A DNA stretch of 46,720 nt from an uncultured Verrucomicrobiota bacterium (GTDB lineage: Bacteria; Verrucomicrobiota; Kiritimatiellia; Kiritimatiellales; Tichowtungiaceae). Shown here in pieces: positions 1-8,841 of the stretch. Numbering within the stretch: the first letter of the stretch is position 1; every line of letters starts with the position of its first letter. Position numbers and translations under genes: made by a program. The notes below the pieces were generated by a model, which saw only the letters and a program-made list of their open reading frames with translations, ran no database searches and was not told the origin of the DNA. The stretch is taken from the NCBI GenBank assembly GCA_903826865.1, contig CAIKGD010000077.1, positions 1-46,720 on the forward strand, in the 5' to 3' direction.

Positions 1-1
1 G

Positions 2-1141
2 GTTCGCCCCACGTCCGAAACGATCATTGGTGCGACCTATGCCAAATGGGTACAGAGCTACCGCGATCTGCCGATTTTGATTAATCAATGGGCCAATGTG
101 GTTCGCTGGGAAATGCGTACGCGTCTGTTTTTGCGCACGACGGAGTTCCTCTGGCAGGAAGGACACACTGTTCATGAGACGAAAGAGGAGGCGTGGGAAG
201 AAACGGTCAAGATGCTGAACGTCTATAAACAGTTTGCCGAAGAGTATATGGCCATGCCGGTTTTGACTGGCGAGAAGACAGCCGGCGAACGTTTCCCCGG
301 TGCGGCAAACACGCTTTGCATCGAAGCACTGATGCAGGATTGCAAAGCCTTGCAGGCCGGAACGAGTCATTTCCTCGGCCAGAATTTTGCCAAGGCTTCC
401 GGAATTAAATTTCAGTCGCGCGAAGGGCGCGAGGAGATTGCGTGGACAACGTCCTGGGGTGTTTCAACGCGTCTGATCGGCGGGATGATTATGACACATG
501 GCGACGACGATGGCATGATTATGCCGCCGCGCCTGGCTCCGTCACATGTAGTGATTCTTCCGATTATCCGTAACGATGCGGATAAAGAAAAAATCATGCA
601 GTACTGCAATGAAACCGCCACCCTGCTTCGTGCGCAGACCTATGCCGGCCGTCCGGTCGAAGTGGTTGTTGACGGACGCGATATCAATGCCGGCGAGAAA
701 GGCTGGCAGTGGGTCAAAAAAGGCATTCCGCTTCGCGTGGAGATCGGTCCGCGCGATATGGAAAACAGCGCGGTGTATGTGGCCCGTCGCGACAAGAGCG
801 CAAAAGAAAAATACGGCCAGAACCGTGCCGAATTTGCCGCCTCTATTGCCGGTGTGCTCGCGGATATACAGAAATGCCTCTTTGACCGTGCTTGTGCATT
901 TCGCGCGGAAAACACCCGTGAGATCAACAGCTGGGACGAATTTGTTGCCTTTTTCAAAGGCAGCGGCGGGTTTGCCCTGGCGCACTGGGATGGCACCGAA
1001 GAGACCGAGAAAAAAATTAATGACGAATTATCTGTGACCATCCGTTGCATTCCGTTTGACTGTGAAAAAACCGGTGCCGGAAAATGTGTGGTCAGCGGCA
1101 AACCGAGCAAAGGCCGTGTGGTGTTCGCAAAAAGTTATTAG
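2..1141 (+). CDS. proS: Prolyl-tRNA synthetase, archaeal/eukaryal type (3' part)
   Basis: Class II synthetase charging tRNA-Pro. The gene enters from the left edge, so only the last 379 residues are visible, reading from base 2. Visible motifs are RPTSETIIGATYAKW just inside the edge and the class II motif 2 stretch RTTEFLWQEGHT. The C-terminal end, with CIPF, GKCVVSGKPS and a final VVFAKSY, is the zinc-containing tail and terminal tyrosine of the archaeal/eukaryal-type (ProS type 3) enzyme, not the long bacterial type with an editing insertion. A well-spaced downstream gene with its own GAGGAG site follows 21 bases later. The family call is firm; the 5' end is outside the window. Confidence 0.96.
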   Translation, partial: VRPTSETIIGATYAKWVQSYRDLPILINQWANVVRWEMRTRLFLRTTEFLWQEGHTVHETKEEAWEETVKMLNVYKQFAEEYMAMPVLTGEKTAGERFPGAANTLCIEALMQDCKALQAGTSHFLGQNFAKASGIKFQSREGREEIAWTTSWGVSTRLIGGMIMTHGDDDGMIMPPRLAPSHVVILPIIRNDADKEKIMQYCNETATLLRAQTYAGRPVEVVVDGRDINAGEKGWQWVKKGIPLRVEIGPRDMENSAVYVARRDKSAKEKYGQNRAEFAASIAGVLADIQKCLFDRACAFRAENTREINSWDEFVAFFKGSGGFALAHWDGTEETEKKINDELSVTIRCIPFDCEKTGAGKCVVSGKPSKGRVVFAKSY

Positions 1142-1162
1142 CCCTGTACCGAGGAGAGTGAT

Positions 1163-1756
1163 ATGGCGGTAAAAGGCAGATTTAATATTCACGGAACCAA
1201 GGACTTTATGGTCGCCGCAGTTTTTTGCGGTTTTCTCTGCATCTGGTCTATACGTGATGCCTGGTTTCCAACGGAAAAGATTCTCAAGAAACATCCCCAG
1301 GAAATTCCCGTGGCCTTTAAAGTTCACGGTGTGGTGAAGCATATCGCACTTCAGCCCGGTGAAGAAATTAACGGGAAAGTCGTGCTTGCCAGTCTTTATG
1401 ATGAAGGATACCGCGCCAAAGTCGCTGAAGCTGAAGCCGTTTTTGAGGATGCAAAAAAAAATAAAGATCCGGCAGTGGAGGGAAAGCTGGCGGTTCTGAG
1501 ACAGGCTCGCGATGATCTCGCCGCCTGCATAGTAGAGAACACTGATGTTATCTGGATGACTACGCACGGCGAAGACATTCTGCGCGGGAAAGTGGTGCGA
1601 ATTCTGGTTCAGCCCGGCGCTCAGATCGCGGCGGGTTCTCCGGTACTTACCGTCAATCCGGTTGACACTTTTTATATGTTCAATAAAACGCTGGCTGTAC
1701 TGACTTTTACAGGGATGATTTTTTCACTGGTATTCCACCGAATTGCCGCGCAATGA
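1163..1756 (+). CDS. Small membrane protein with a split biotinyl/lipoyl-like (HlyD-type) domain
   Basis: 197 residues, not a family I can name. One hydrophobic segment lies near the N terminus (about 14-31) and one at the C terminus (about 172-190). Two half-motifs of the barrel-sandwich type used by HlyD-like membrane fusion proteins frame the middle: GVVKHIALQPGEEINGKVV near 55-75 and GKVVRILVQPGAQIAAGSPV near 140-160, with a charged, helix-prone stretch between them. That gives a minimal adaptor anchored at both ends, far shorter than a normal membrane fusion protein (about 300-400 residues). GAGGAG at 1151-1156 sits well for the ATG at 1163. It follows proS closely and may share its transcript. 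The function is unknown; the domain call is inferred from motif spacing. Confidence 0.75.
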   Translation: MAVKGRFNIHGTKDFMVAAVFCGFLCIWSIRDAWFPTEKILKKHPQEIPVAFKVHGVVKHIALQPGEEINGKVVLASLYDEGYRAKVAEAEAVFEDAKKNKDPAVEGKLAVLRQARDDLAACIVENTDVIWMTTHGEDILRGKVVRILVQPGAQIAAGSPVLTVNPVDTFYMFNKTLAVLTFTGMIFSLVFHRIAAQ

Positions 1757-1778
1757 GTGAAAACATTTAGGATAGGGC

Positions 1779-1806
1779 TTGACCGTGCGCAGAGCCGCAC
1801 TAAGAT
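1779..1806 (+). promoter_or_regulatory. Possible sigma70-type promoter for the HU/hisS genes
   Basis: TTGACC at 1779-1784 and TAAGAT at 1801-1806 are separated by 16 bases, in the 114-base gap between the membrane-protein gene and the HU gene. The predicted start would fall just before the palindrome at 1823-1840. It is a sequence match only and the spacing is slightly short. Confidence 0.4.
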
Positions 1807-1822
1807 GTGCGTTCAATCTTGA

Positions 1823-1840
1823 GTTGTAACCTGTTACAAC
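1823..1840. promoter_or_regulatory. Perfect 8-bp-arm palindrome (operator-like) upstream of the HU gene
   Basis: GTTGTAAC, a 2-base spacer CT, then GTTACAAC form a perfect inverted repeat. It lies 17 bases downstream of a candidate -10 box and 30 bases upstream of the HU start codon. Position and symmetry suit a dimeric repressor site, or a structure in the mRNA leader. No run of T follows, so it is not an intrinsic terminator. I noticed no second copy in the window. Confidence 0.5.
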
Positions 1841-1870
1841 CAAGTCAATTCGAATGGAGCGGGGTACGAT

Positions 1871-2152
1871 ATGACAAAGAGAGATTTAGTAGTTCGCATC
1901 GCCGATGAAACCGGCCTTATCCAGCAGGATGTCGCCGCTATTCTCCAGAAGTCGCTCGACTATATTGTTGAGGCGCTCAACAAAGGCGAAACGGTTGAAT
2001 TCCGCAATTTCGGCGTTTTTGAAATCAATATCCGCAAAGCCCGTATTGGCCGCAATCCGAACAAACCGGCAGATGTCGTCGTCATCCCTGAGCGCCGTGT
2101 TGTCAAATTCAAACCCGGCAAGATCATGAAGCAGCGCATTACCGGCATATAG
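1871..2152 (+). CDS. HU/IHF-family DNA-binding protein
   Basis: 93 residues, the normal size for the family. The protein starts MTKRDLVVRIADETGL, has the helical dimerisation half (VAAILQKSLDYIVEALNKGE), then the beta-arm signature GRNPNKPADVVVIPERRVV, and ends KFKPGKIMKQRI. The beta-arm with its Asn-Pro pair bends DNA in the nucleoid. It looks more IHF-like than classical HU, but I cannot assign alpha or beta. GGAGCGGGG just upstream acts as the ribosome site. The stop codon lies 3 bases before hisS, so the two are probably co-transcribed and share the upstream palindrome and promoter. Confidence 0.95.
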   Translation: MTKRDLVVRIADETGLIQQDVAAILQKSLDYIVEALNKGETVEFRNFGVFEINIRKARIGRNPNKPADVVVIPERRVVKFKPGKIMKQRITGI

Positions 2153-2155
2153 ATC

Positions 2156-3400
2156 ATGGCCACCAATGCGTTCCAACCCATTCAGGGCATGTCCGACATT
2201 GCTCCGCCGGACATATATATCTGGCGAATGATCGAAGAACGGGCGCGCGAAGTTTTCGCGCGCTATCGTTTTGATGAGATCCGCACTCCCGCGCTCGAAA
2301 AAAACGAACTATTTACCCATTCGCTTGGCGACACCACGGATGTCGTTACCAAAGAGATGTACACCCTTGAAGACCGCGGCGGGCGCAAACTGTCTCTTCG
2401 GCCTGAAGGTACTGCCGGCGCAATTCGCTATGTGGCTTCCGGCGGCGAAGAAACCGCGGGTGCACGTGTTTTTTATATGGGTCCCATGTTTCGTTGCGAG
2501 CGTCCTCAGGCCGGCCGCAAACGCCAGTTTCATCAGATCGGCGTGGAAGCCGTCGGCGCACCGAATCCGCTGGCCGATGCCGAAGTAATTGCGTTGCAGG
2601 TGCACCTCCTCGCCGCATGGGGATTGAAAGGTGCCAAAGTCCGGCTTAACACGATCGGGATGCCGGAAGACCGTACTGCTGTTCTCGAAGGATTGCGCGA
2701 AGCAATCCGCCCGCGGCTGAGCGAATTGCCGGAGGAGGCGCAGCAGCGTTTCGAGACCAATGTTCTCCGGTTGCTCGATTCCAAAGATGAAGCGGTACAA
2801 AAAGTCATCGCCGATATTCCTCCGGTCATTGAATTTATGAGCGCAGAATCTCGCGCCTACCTTAACACCGTCATCGAAACACTCAAAAAGCTCGAAATCG
2901 ACGTCACAGTCGATGCCCGTCTCGTGCGCGGTCTCGACTATTACGTTCACACCGTCTGGGAAGTGGTGCACGGCGGTCTCGGCGCGCAGAACGCGCTGGC
3001 TGGCGGCGGGCGCTACCGTATCCATTTGGATAAGCGCGCCGTGGACGGCGTCGGTTTTGCGATAGGTGTCGAACGGGTCATTGCCGCGCTCGAGGCAGGC
3101 GGTATCACCGCCGCGCAGTTTGCACCCATCCCGCCGGTTTTTATTGTGTCTCTTGGCGATGCGGCGCTTAGTGAAAACCTGATGCTGCTTCAGATGCTCC
3201 GTCAGCGCGGCGTTGCCTGTGAAATGGAACTTTCAGCCCGCAAGGTTCAGGCGCAGATGCGCCGCGCCGACAAAACCGGTGCACAAACTGTTATTATTCG
3301 CGGCGACACCGAACTCGAAAAGGGGACGTTTGTAGTCAAGAACATGGCGGACGGCTCGCAGCGCGAAGTCGAACTGCCGGAACTGATAAAACTTTTGTAA
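2156..3400 (+). CDS. hisS: Histidyl-tRNA synthetase
   Basis: 414 residues, the expected length. Class II core: MSDIAPPDIYIWRMIE at the N terminus, motif 2 around FYMGPMFRCERPQAGRKRQFHQIG, and the two histidine-binding signatures RGLDYY and NALAGGGRY. An anticodon-binding domain fills the last ~90 residues (PPVFIVSLGD onward). It starts 3 bases after the HU stop codon. No internal break. A short palindromic sequence follows before aspS. Family call certain. Confidence 0.98.
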   Translation: MATNAFQPIQGMSDIAPPDIYIWRMIEERAREVFARYRFDEIRTPALEKNELFTHSLGDTTDVVTKEMYTLEDRGGRKLSLRPEGTAGAIRYVASGGEETAGARVFYMGPMFRCERPQAGRKRQFHQIGVEAVGAPNPLADAEVIALQVHLLAAWGLKGAKVRLNTIGMPEDRTAVLEGLREAIRPRLSELPEEAQQRFETNVLRLLDSKDEAVQKVIADIPPVIEFMSAESRAYLNTVIETLKKLEIDVTVDARLVRGLDYYVHTVWEVVHGGLGAQNALAGGGRYRIHLDKRAVDGVGFAIGVERVIAALEAGGITAAQFAPIPPVFIVSLGDAALSENLMLLQMLRQRGVACEMELSARKVQAQMRRADKTGAQTVIIRGDTELEKGTFVVKNMADGSQREVELPELIKLL

Positions 3401-3402
3401 GG

Positions 3403-3424
3403 GCAGGATTCATCCCGCCCCTGC
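3403..3424. repeat. Short inverted repeat between hisS and aspS
   Basis: GGGCAGGATTCATCCCGCCC forms an imperfect hairpin (GGGC, GGAT / ATCC, CGCCC). No T-run follows, so it is not a clear intrinsic terminator. It resembles the GC-rich short palindromes seen in other gaps of this window and may be a dispersed repeat or a weak attenuator. Confidence 0.4.
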
Positions 3425-3446
3425 ACAACAATAAATGGAATCAACT

Positions 3447-5234
3447 ATGCATAAATTTCGTACACATACCTGCGGGCAGCTTCGTAAAGAAAATGTCGGC
3501 CAGACCGTGCGTCTTTCCGGGTGGGTCAACACCATCCGTGATCACGGCGGCGTGCTCTTTATCGATTTGCGCGACCATTACGGCATCACACAGATTGTGA
3601 TCAGCCCCGAAAAACCTTTCTACAAAAACATTGAGCACTGGCGCGTTGAAACCGTGCTCTGCTTTACCGGTGCTGTAGTCGCCCGCGACGCGTCTGCCGT
3701 CAACCCGAAGCTGATTACCGGCGAAATAGAGCTGGTTGCTGAAACCATGGAAGTGCTCGGCGAAGCCGAGGTCATTCCTTTTCAGGTCAACAAAGAGGAG
3801 GAGTGCTCTGAAGCATTGCGGCTCAAATACCGTTTTCTCGATCTGCGCCGCAAGAACCTGCACGACAACATCGTCCTGCGCTCAAAAGTTATTTCGCGCA
3901 TACGCCAACTGATGACCGAACAGGGTTTTCTGGAATATCAGACGCCGATTCTCACCAGTTCCTCACCCGAAGGCGCGCGCGACTACCTCGTACCAAGCCG
4001 AGTTCATCCCGGCAAGTTCTATGCGCTGCCGCAGGCTCCGCAGCAGTTCAAACAGTTGCTGATGGTTTCCGGCTTCGACCGCTATTTTCAGATTGCTCCG
4101 TGCTTTCGCGATGAGGATGCCCGCGCCGACCGCTCGCCCGGAGAGTTCTACCAGCTCGATATGGAAATGAGCTTCGCTACGCAGGACGACGTTTTTGCGG
4201 TAAATGAAAAACTGCTCGCAACGATCTTCAAAGAGTTCAGCACCAAGAAAGTTGACGGGACACCTTTCGTCCGGATTCCGTACCGTGAAGCGATGGAAAA
4301 ATACGGCTCTGATAAACCCGACCTGCGCAACCCGCTCATTATGCAGGATGCCGGCGAAATTTTCCGCAACTGCGGTTTCAAAGCTTTTGCGGGTGTGGTT
4401 GAAAAGGGCGGCGTGGTTAAAACTGTTGCCGTCAAAGGCTGTGCCGGACAGCCGCGCAAGTTCTTTGACGACATGGTTGCCTTTGCGCAGTCGGTCGGGG
4501 CTAAAGGGCTTGGCTACATCAGCTGGGTTGACGGCGAAGTGAAAAGTCCGATTGCAAAATTCCTCAGTGCCGATGAAATTGCAAAACTTAAGGCGCTGGG
4601 CGGGGCCGGGGACAATGACACAATGTTCTTCATCGCGGATACTGCAAAGAATGCGCAGAGCATTGGCGGTGCCGTCCGCACTGAACTTGGACTGCGCCTC
4701 GATCTGCTTGAAAAAGATGTATTCCGTTTCTGCTGGATCGTTGACTTTCCGATGTACGAACTCGACGACGAAGGCAAGGTCGCATTCAGTCACAATCCGT
4801 TTTCCATGCCGCAGGGCGGAATGGATGCGCTGCTTACTAAAGACCCGCTCGATATTCTGGCGTACCAGTACGACATCGTATGCAACGGCACGGAACTGTC
4901 CTCCGGCGCGGTGCGCAATCACAGTCCGGAACTGATGATCAAGGCTTTTGATCTCGCCGGTTACGGGCAGGAAGTGGTTGAAACAAAATTTCCGGCGCTT
5001 CATCGTGCTTTCAAATACGGCGCGCCGCCGCACGCAGGGATTGCGCCCGGCGTGGATCGTATGGTGATGCTGCTGGCCGACGAACCGAATATCCGCGAAG
5101 TGATTGCCTTCCCGATGAATCAGAAGGCCGAAGATCTTTTGATGGGCGCGCCCGGCGAAGTGGAACTCAAGCAGCTGCGCGAACTGCACATCAAACTCAA
5201 CCTGCCGAAGAAGCAGGAAAAAGACATAGAATGA
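3447..5234 (+). CDS. aspS: Aspartyl-tRNA synthetase, bacterial type
   Basis: 595 residues, with an N-terminal OB-fold anticodon-binding domain ([26 protein letters not shown]), the class II catalytic core ([33 protein letters not shown]) and the GAD insertion that marks the bacterial type. The C-terminal motif 3 is [14 protein letters not shown] chose the ATG at 3447 because [13 protein letters not shown] matches the family's usual start and a weak GGA precedes it; an in-frame ATG at 3435 adds only four residues. Its last codon overlaps the next start (ATGA), so the glycosyltransferase is translationally coupled to it. Whether it is discriminating or non-discriminating cannot be decided from what is visible here. 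Confidence 0.98.
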   Translation: MHKFRTHTCGQLRKENVGQTVRLSGWVNTIRDHGGVLFIDLRDHYGITQIVISPEKPFYKNIEHWRVETVLCFTGAVVARDASAVNPKLITGEIELVAETMEVLGEAEVIPFQVNKEEECSEALRLKYRFLDLRRKNLHDNIVLRSKVISRIRQLMTEQGFLEYQTPILTSSSPEGARDYLVPSRVHPGKFYALPQAPQQFKQLLMVSGFDRYFQIAPCFRDEDARADRSPGEFYQLDMEMSFATQDDVFAVNEKLLATIFKEFSTKKVDGTPFVRIPYREAMEKYGSDKPDLRNPLIMQDAGEIFRNCGFKAFAGVVEKGGVVKTVAVKGCAGQPRKFFDDMVAFAQSVGAKGLGYISWVDGEVKSPIAKFLSADEIAKLKALGGAGDNDTMFFIADTAKNAQSIGGAVRTELGLRLDLLEKDVFRFCWIVDFPMYELDDEGKVAFSHNPFSMPQGGMDALLTKDPLDILAYQYDIVCNGTELSSGAVRNHSPELMIKAFDLAGYGQEVVETKFPALHRAFKYGAPPHAGIAPGVDRMVMLLADEPNIREVIAFPMNQKAEDLLMGAPGEVELKQLRELHIKLNLPKKQEKDIE

Positions 5235-5938
5235 GTAACGATAAACGTTCCATCATTATTCCGTTTTATAACGAAGAAGCCTGCGTCCGGACTGTTCTGG
5301 ATGAGGTGCGCGCCTGCCAGCCTGATGCAGAAATTATTGCCGTGGATGACGGCAGTGCGGACCGGACCTGGGAAATGATCTGCGGCACAGCTTCTGTGCG
5401 CGGTCTGCGCCTGACTGAAAATCGCGGCCAGAGTGCGGCCATGTACGCCGGAATGCGTGCGGCATCCGGTTCTATCATTGTGCTGATGGATGGTGACGGG
5501 CAGAACGATCCGGCCGATATTGAAAAACTGATCGAACTGCTGAATCAGGCCGGCGTGGATGTTGCCTGCGGCCGGCGGGTAAAGCGGCGCGACATCTGGA
5601 GCCGCCGGGTGGCCTCCAAGGCGGCTAATGCGATCCGCCGAAGCATCCTGAACGACGGGATCAGCGATACCGGCTGTTCACTCAAGGCGTTTCGACGCGA
5701 ACACGTTGAACTGCTTGTTCCTTTCAACGGATTGCACCGTTATCTTCCGGCCATTTTTAAGCATGCAGGACTTCGTCTGGCTGAAGTTCCGGTGAATCAT
5801 CGCGCCCGGACTCAAGGCGTTTCAAAATACACCAATTGGAACCGGGCACTGCGCGGTATTTATGATCTGGTTGGTGTTCGCTGGCTTCTGAACCGCAAGG
5901 TTATTTACCCCAAGACGGAGCAACATAATGAACAATGA
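5231..5938 (+). CDS. Family 2 glycosyltransferase (DPM1/ArnC-like)
   Basis: 235 residues with a GT-A fold. The nucleotide-sugar site is [17 protein letters not shown], then [11 protein letters not shown], and the metal-binding Asp cluster is [13 protein letters not shown]. The C-terminal half carries [12 protein letters not shown] and [11 protein letters not shown], typical of transferases that load a sugar onto dolichyl- or undecaprenyl-phosphate. It lacks the C-terminal membrane pair of full ArnC/GtrB proteins, so it probably works at the membrane surface. It overlaps aspS by 4 bp and the LAB_N gene by 11 bp. Together with the LAB_N protein and the GT39 genes it suggests a lipid-linked sugar pathway for envelope modification. 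The exact donor is unknown. Confidence 0.9.
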   Translation: MSNDKRSIIIPFYNEEACVRTVLDEVRACQPDAEIIAVDDGSADRTWEMICGTASVRGLRLTENRGQSAAMYAGMRAASGSIIVLMDGDGQNDPADIEKLIELLNQAGVDVACGRRVKRRDIWSRRVASKAANAIRRSILNDGISDTGCSLKAFRREHVELLVPFNGLHRYLPAIFKHAGLRLAEVPVNHRARTQGVSKYTNWNRALRGIYDLVGVRWLLNRKVIYPKTEQHNEQ

Positions 5939-6233
5939 ACTGTTTATGCTTGGATCGTGGGTTATCACACCGTGGAAACTGATCGGTTATGTCGGTGTAT
6001 TTCTTTTCGGCGGCCGCTGGTTTGTGCAATTGGTTGCTTCCGGCATGCAAAAGAAACCGACGTTCCCGCAGCTTTTCTGGTACATGAGTCTTTCGGGAAG
6101 CGTCTGTCTGCTGGCTTACTTTACTTTTGGAAAAAACGATTCCGTCGGTATTTTATCCAATCTTTTTCCCGCTTGTGTGGCCGGCTACAACCTGTTTCTG
6201 GATATCACCCACAGGCGCCGCCAGACCGGCTAG
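5928..6233 (+). CDS. LAB_N-domain membrane protein (lipid-A-disaccharide synthase N-terminal-like)
   Basis: 101 residues with three likely membrane segments: [38 protein letters not shown] and [17 protein letters not shown]. The GRWFVQ motif and overall layout match the small LAB_N domain found fused to LpxB or stand-alone beside GT2 enzymes. The gene overlaps the GT2 gene by 11 bp on the same strand, and the convergent GT39 gene overlaps its last 4 bases. It is likely a membrane partner of the GT2 enzyme in lipid-linked sugar transfer; that role is inferred from the neighbour. Confidence 0.88.
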   Translation: MNNELFMLGSWVITPWKLIGYVGVFLFGGRWFVQLVASGMQKKPTFPQLFWYMSLSGSVCLLAYFTFGKNDSVGILSNLFPACVAGYNLFLDITHRRRQTG

Positions 6234-7816
6234 GGCTGATCGGTTCGCAGTCGCCAAAGCACCACGGACGTTTTTCCGCGGTACCGATGCGTGAAGCAGA
6301 CTTCCGCTTTTTTAGGCAGGTTATTCTGCTCGAGCTGATAGCTGATAAACAACGCGCCGGGATTGCGTTTGGCAAAATCATAAATTAACGCTTTGTCACC
6401 TTGCAGCACCGTTATGGGTTGCGGCAACCGTCCGAGGAAATGGTACTGTCCGTGATACTTACCGAGGTGCGCTACGCTGTGTCCGGCATCCATTTCACTT
6501 TTGATGAACACGGCTACTTCTTTTACGTCGTACCCATGCAAAAAACATTTATTTGCCTCGAAGAGTGCAAAGACCAGAAGAAGCGTCATGCTCAGCGCTA
6601 ATTTACGGGCCGTGTTGACGGTTGAGCGGAAAGGAAAGAGAAGCGGCAGTCCGGCGACCAGCAATCCGGCCGCAATAATCCACGTGGAGACCGATTCGCG
6701 AAGGCCGATGTCAGCGCCGAGTTTTGTGAAGGGAAAGACCATGGCGACCAGACCCGGCAACAGAAAAAGGATCCCGATGGCTTTGCCGGAACCTTTTCCG
6801 GCGGCGCTTTCGGATCGGGCGATATTCCGGCCGATCAGGAGTGCGCCGGCCGGAATAAAAGGAATCAGATAATGCACCTGTTTTCCGCTGATCAGTGAAA
6901 AAATGAGCAACGGAAGACCGAACCATATCAGACAGAAGCGTGTTCCGGTATCCGCAATCTTGAGCCGGAGTTTAGAAAATGCCGGCCGGAAAAAAATCCA
7001 GGGAAAGAATAACAGCGGAATAATCGGCAGATACCACCAGAGCGGGCGGCGATGCGCAAACGACGAGGTGACCCTGTCCATCGTCTGTCCCCACAGAATG
7101 GCCTGACGGTAGGTTTCGCCTCCCTGTATGGCTGCGGGAACCGCCCACAGAAGAGCAATCGCGAATCCAAGTGCCGCAATTCCCAGAATGCACAGATACC
7201 ATTTTGCACGAACTGGAGCTTCCCGGCGGACATCCCACCATACCCGTAATAGCGGAATGGAAAGAAGATAGACCAGTACGGCCGGACCTTTTGTCAGCAG
7301 GCCGCCGGCGACCCCGGCGGTCAGCAGAAGCCACCCGCCCCGTTGCTGTTCGGCGGCGCGTAATGTTCCCAGTAATCCCAGCAGAATCCAGAACGCGAGC
7401 ACCATGTCGAACATGATGGCGATCGACCAGACATCCCACATCATTGTGCCTGCCAGAATCAGCGCTGCATAAACAGCGGTTTTGCGTTCCTGCGGCCAAA
7501 TCCGCAGGCTGATCCGGTACACCAGCATGAGGCATAGCAGGCTGAAGAATCCGGGAATGAGTCGCGGGGTGATGTCGTTTACACCGAACAGCGCCCAACC
7601 GGCATGCATCATCCAGAACAGCAACGGAGGCTTGTGGGAATAAGGTTCTCCGTTTAAATAGGGAACCAAAAAAGAGTGCCGGTTCCACATTTCCCATGCA
7701 GCGGAAACGTAGCGTGTTTCATCAATCAGCAAGATCGGCAGGGACAGAGCGGCGCACAGACTCATCAGAGTAACCAGCAGCAACGGAAGTTTTAAATCAG
7801 TGAACATTTTTTTCAT
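6230..7816 (-). CDS. ArnT-like GT39/GT83 membrane glycosyltransferase
   Basis: 528 residues, polytopic, about 11-12 membrane segments and a soluble C-terminal tail. After the first membrane helix comes LIDETRY, the acidic pair in the first periplasmic loop that defines ArnT/PMT-type enzymes, then NGEPYSHKPPLLFWMMHAGW. Such enzymes take a polyprenyl-phosphate sugar and transfer it outside the membrane to lipid A, a glycan or a protein. AGGAC upstream supports the ATG at 7816. The gene converges on the GT2/LAB_N pair, which could make its donor. The acceptor is unknown. It is clearly paralogous to the gene at 8826-10472, though divergent. Confidence 0.9.
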   Translation of the reverse strand: MKKMFTDLKLPLLLVTLMSLCAALSLPILLIDETRYVSAAWEMWNRHSFLVPYLNGEPYSHKPPLLFWMMHAGWALFGVNDITPRLIPGFFSLLCLMLVYRISLRIWPQERKTAVYAALILAGTMMWDVWSIAIMFDMVLAFWILLGLLGTLRAAEQQRGGWLLLTAGVAGGLLTKGPAVLVYLLSIPLLRVWWDVRREAPVRAKWYLCILGIAALGFAIALLWAVPAAIQGGETYRQAILWGQTMDRVTSSFAHRRPLWWYLPIIPLLFFPWIFFRPAFSKLRLKIADTGTRFCLIWFGLPLLIFSLISGKQVHYLIPFIPAGALLIGRNIARSESAAGKGSGKAIGILFLLPGLVAMVFPFTKLGADIGLRESVSTWIIAAGLLVAGLPLLFPFRSTVNTARKLALSMTLLLVFALFEANKCFLHGYDVKEVAVFIKSEMDAGHSVAHLGKYHGQYHFLGRLPQPITVLQGDKALIYDFAKRNPGALFISYQLEQNNLPKKAEVCFTHRYRGKTSVVLWRLRTDQP

Positions 7817-8121
7817 GCGAAGTCCTGTTCGTTAAATTCTGCGGCGCATTTTCAGGAACGACCCCAAGGGTTCTTAAAGCCGCAGATAGTATGTAGTTTT
7901 CATCCGGCGTGCAAGGATTCAAAGGGTTTCGCGGGTTACGTGCGCACAGCCTGTCGGATTGGTGATCGAATTATTCCGAATTGCAAAGGAGTACAGTTAT
8001 TCAACCCTGTTATCTGGTCTGGCATATAAGTCTGTTTTGTGCGTTACTCAACGGCATGACCGGATCAGCCCGGTCTGGCGGTTTGAGCAGGAAACATTTG
8101 TTATTGCTGGAGCATTTATTG

Positions 8122-8841
8122 ATGAAACTTAAAATCTGGCCAGAGATTGCAGAGGATACCGGTGAGTTTTTCAGAACGCTTCCGGCTGTTTTCAATGAAT
8201 TCAGACGGACATTACTGCTTCTTGTTCTTTTCTTCGTTCTGTTGCTGTATCTGCTGGTGCCGTATGACCACACAATAAGTAAGCAGTTCGCAGCCGGCCG
8301 GGCACAGCCGTGGATTGCACTGGCCGAAGCGTTGCGGGAGTGGGGAGCGTTCTTCGACACCTTAACCGTGACGTTAATCCTGTTTGTTACCGGTTGGTTT
8401 TTTCGCCGTCGCAACTGGCGCCGCCTGGCCGTGACGCTTTTTCTGTCATCGGTGCTTTCCGGTCTGGCCGCCAACGTACCCCGGCTCACAACCGGGCGTC
8501 CCCGTCCGTACGTCGGTGTGGAAGACCGCTGGTATGGTCCGGTTTTTCTGTATCCGCGCAGCTGGATACCCGGACACCGCAAACCGTCTGCTTTTCAAAG
8601 TTTCCCGTCCGGCCATACGTCCGCTTCGGTTGCATCTGCCGTGATGCTGCTGACCGCTGCGCCTGCCGTTGGAATTCCCATGGCCATCAGTTCAACCGGT
8701 GTAGTCTGGTCCTGCTTATACGCCAACAAGCATTACGCAACGGATGTCGCGGCGGGCTCCGGCTTCGGAGTAATCTTTGGACTCGCCGGTGGACTGGCCT
8801 TCCGCCGGATGCGGGCAAGATCAGATCAGTCCATGCGATAA
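8122..8841 (+). CDS. PAP2-family membrane phosphatase
   Basis: 239 residues from the ATG at 8122, preceded by GGAG; the frame is open upstream to 7981 (TTG), but those extra residues look unlike the family. The three phosphatase motifs are visible: TTGRPRPY, PSGHTSASVASA, and KHYATDVAAGSGFG with the catalytic His and Asp. There are about five to six membrane segments. PAP2 enzymes dephosphorylate lipid phosphates such as undecaprenyl-pyrophosphate, phosphatidate or lipid A. Flanked by two ArnT-like transferases, a role in recycling the polyprenyl carrier or trimming lipid A phosphates fits, but this is inference. It converges on and overlaps the next gene by 16 bp. Confidence 0.88.
   Translation: MKLKIWPEIAEDTGEFFRTLPAVFNEFRRTLLLLVLFFVLLLYLLVPYDHTISKQFAAGRAQPWIALAEALREWGAFFDTLTVTLILFVTGWFFRRRNWRRLAVTLFLSSVLSGLAANVPRLTTGRPRPYVGVEDRWYGPVFLYPRSWIPGHRKPSAFQSFPSGHTSASVASAVMLLTAAPAVGIPMAISSTGVVWSCLYANKHYATDVAAGSGFGVIFGLAGGLAFRRMRARSDQSMR

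Noticed and set aside
3963-5189. 408-codon minus-strand frame opposite aspS
   Set aside because: Fully antisense to aspS, no family resemblance, no ribosome site.
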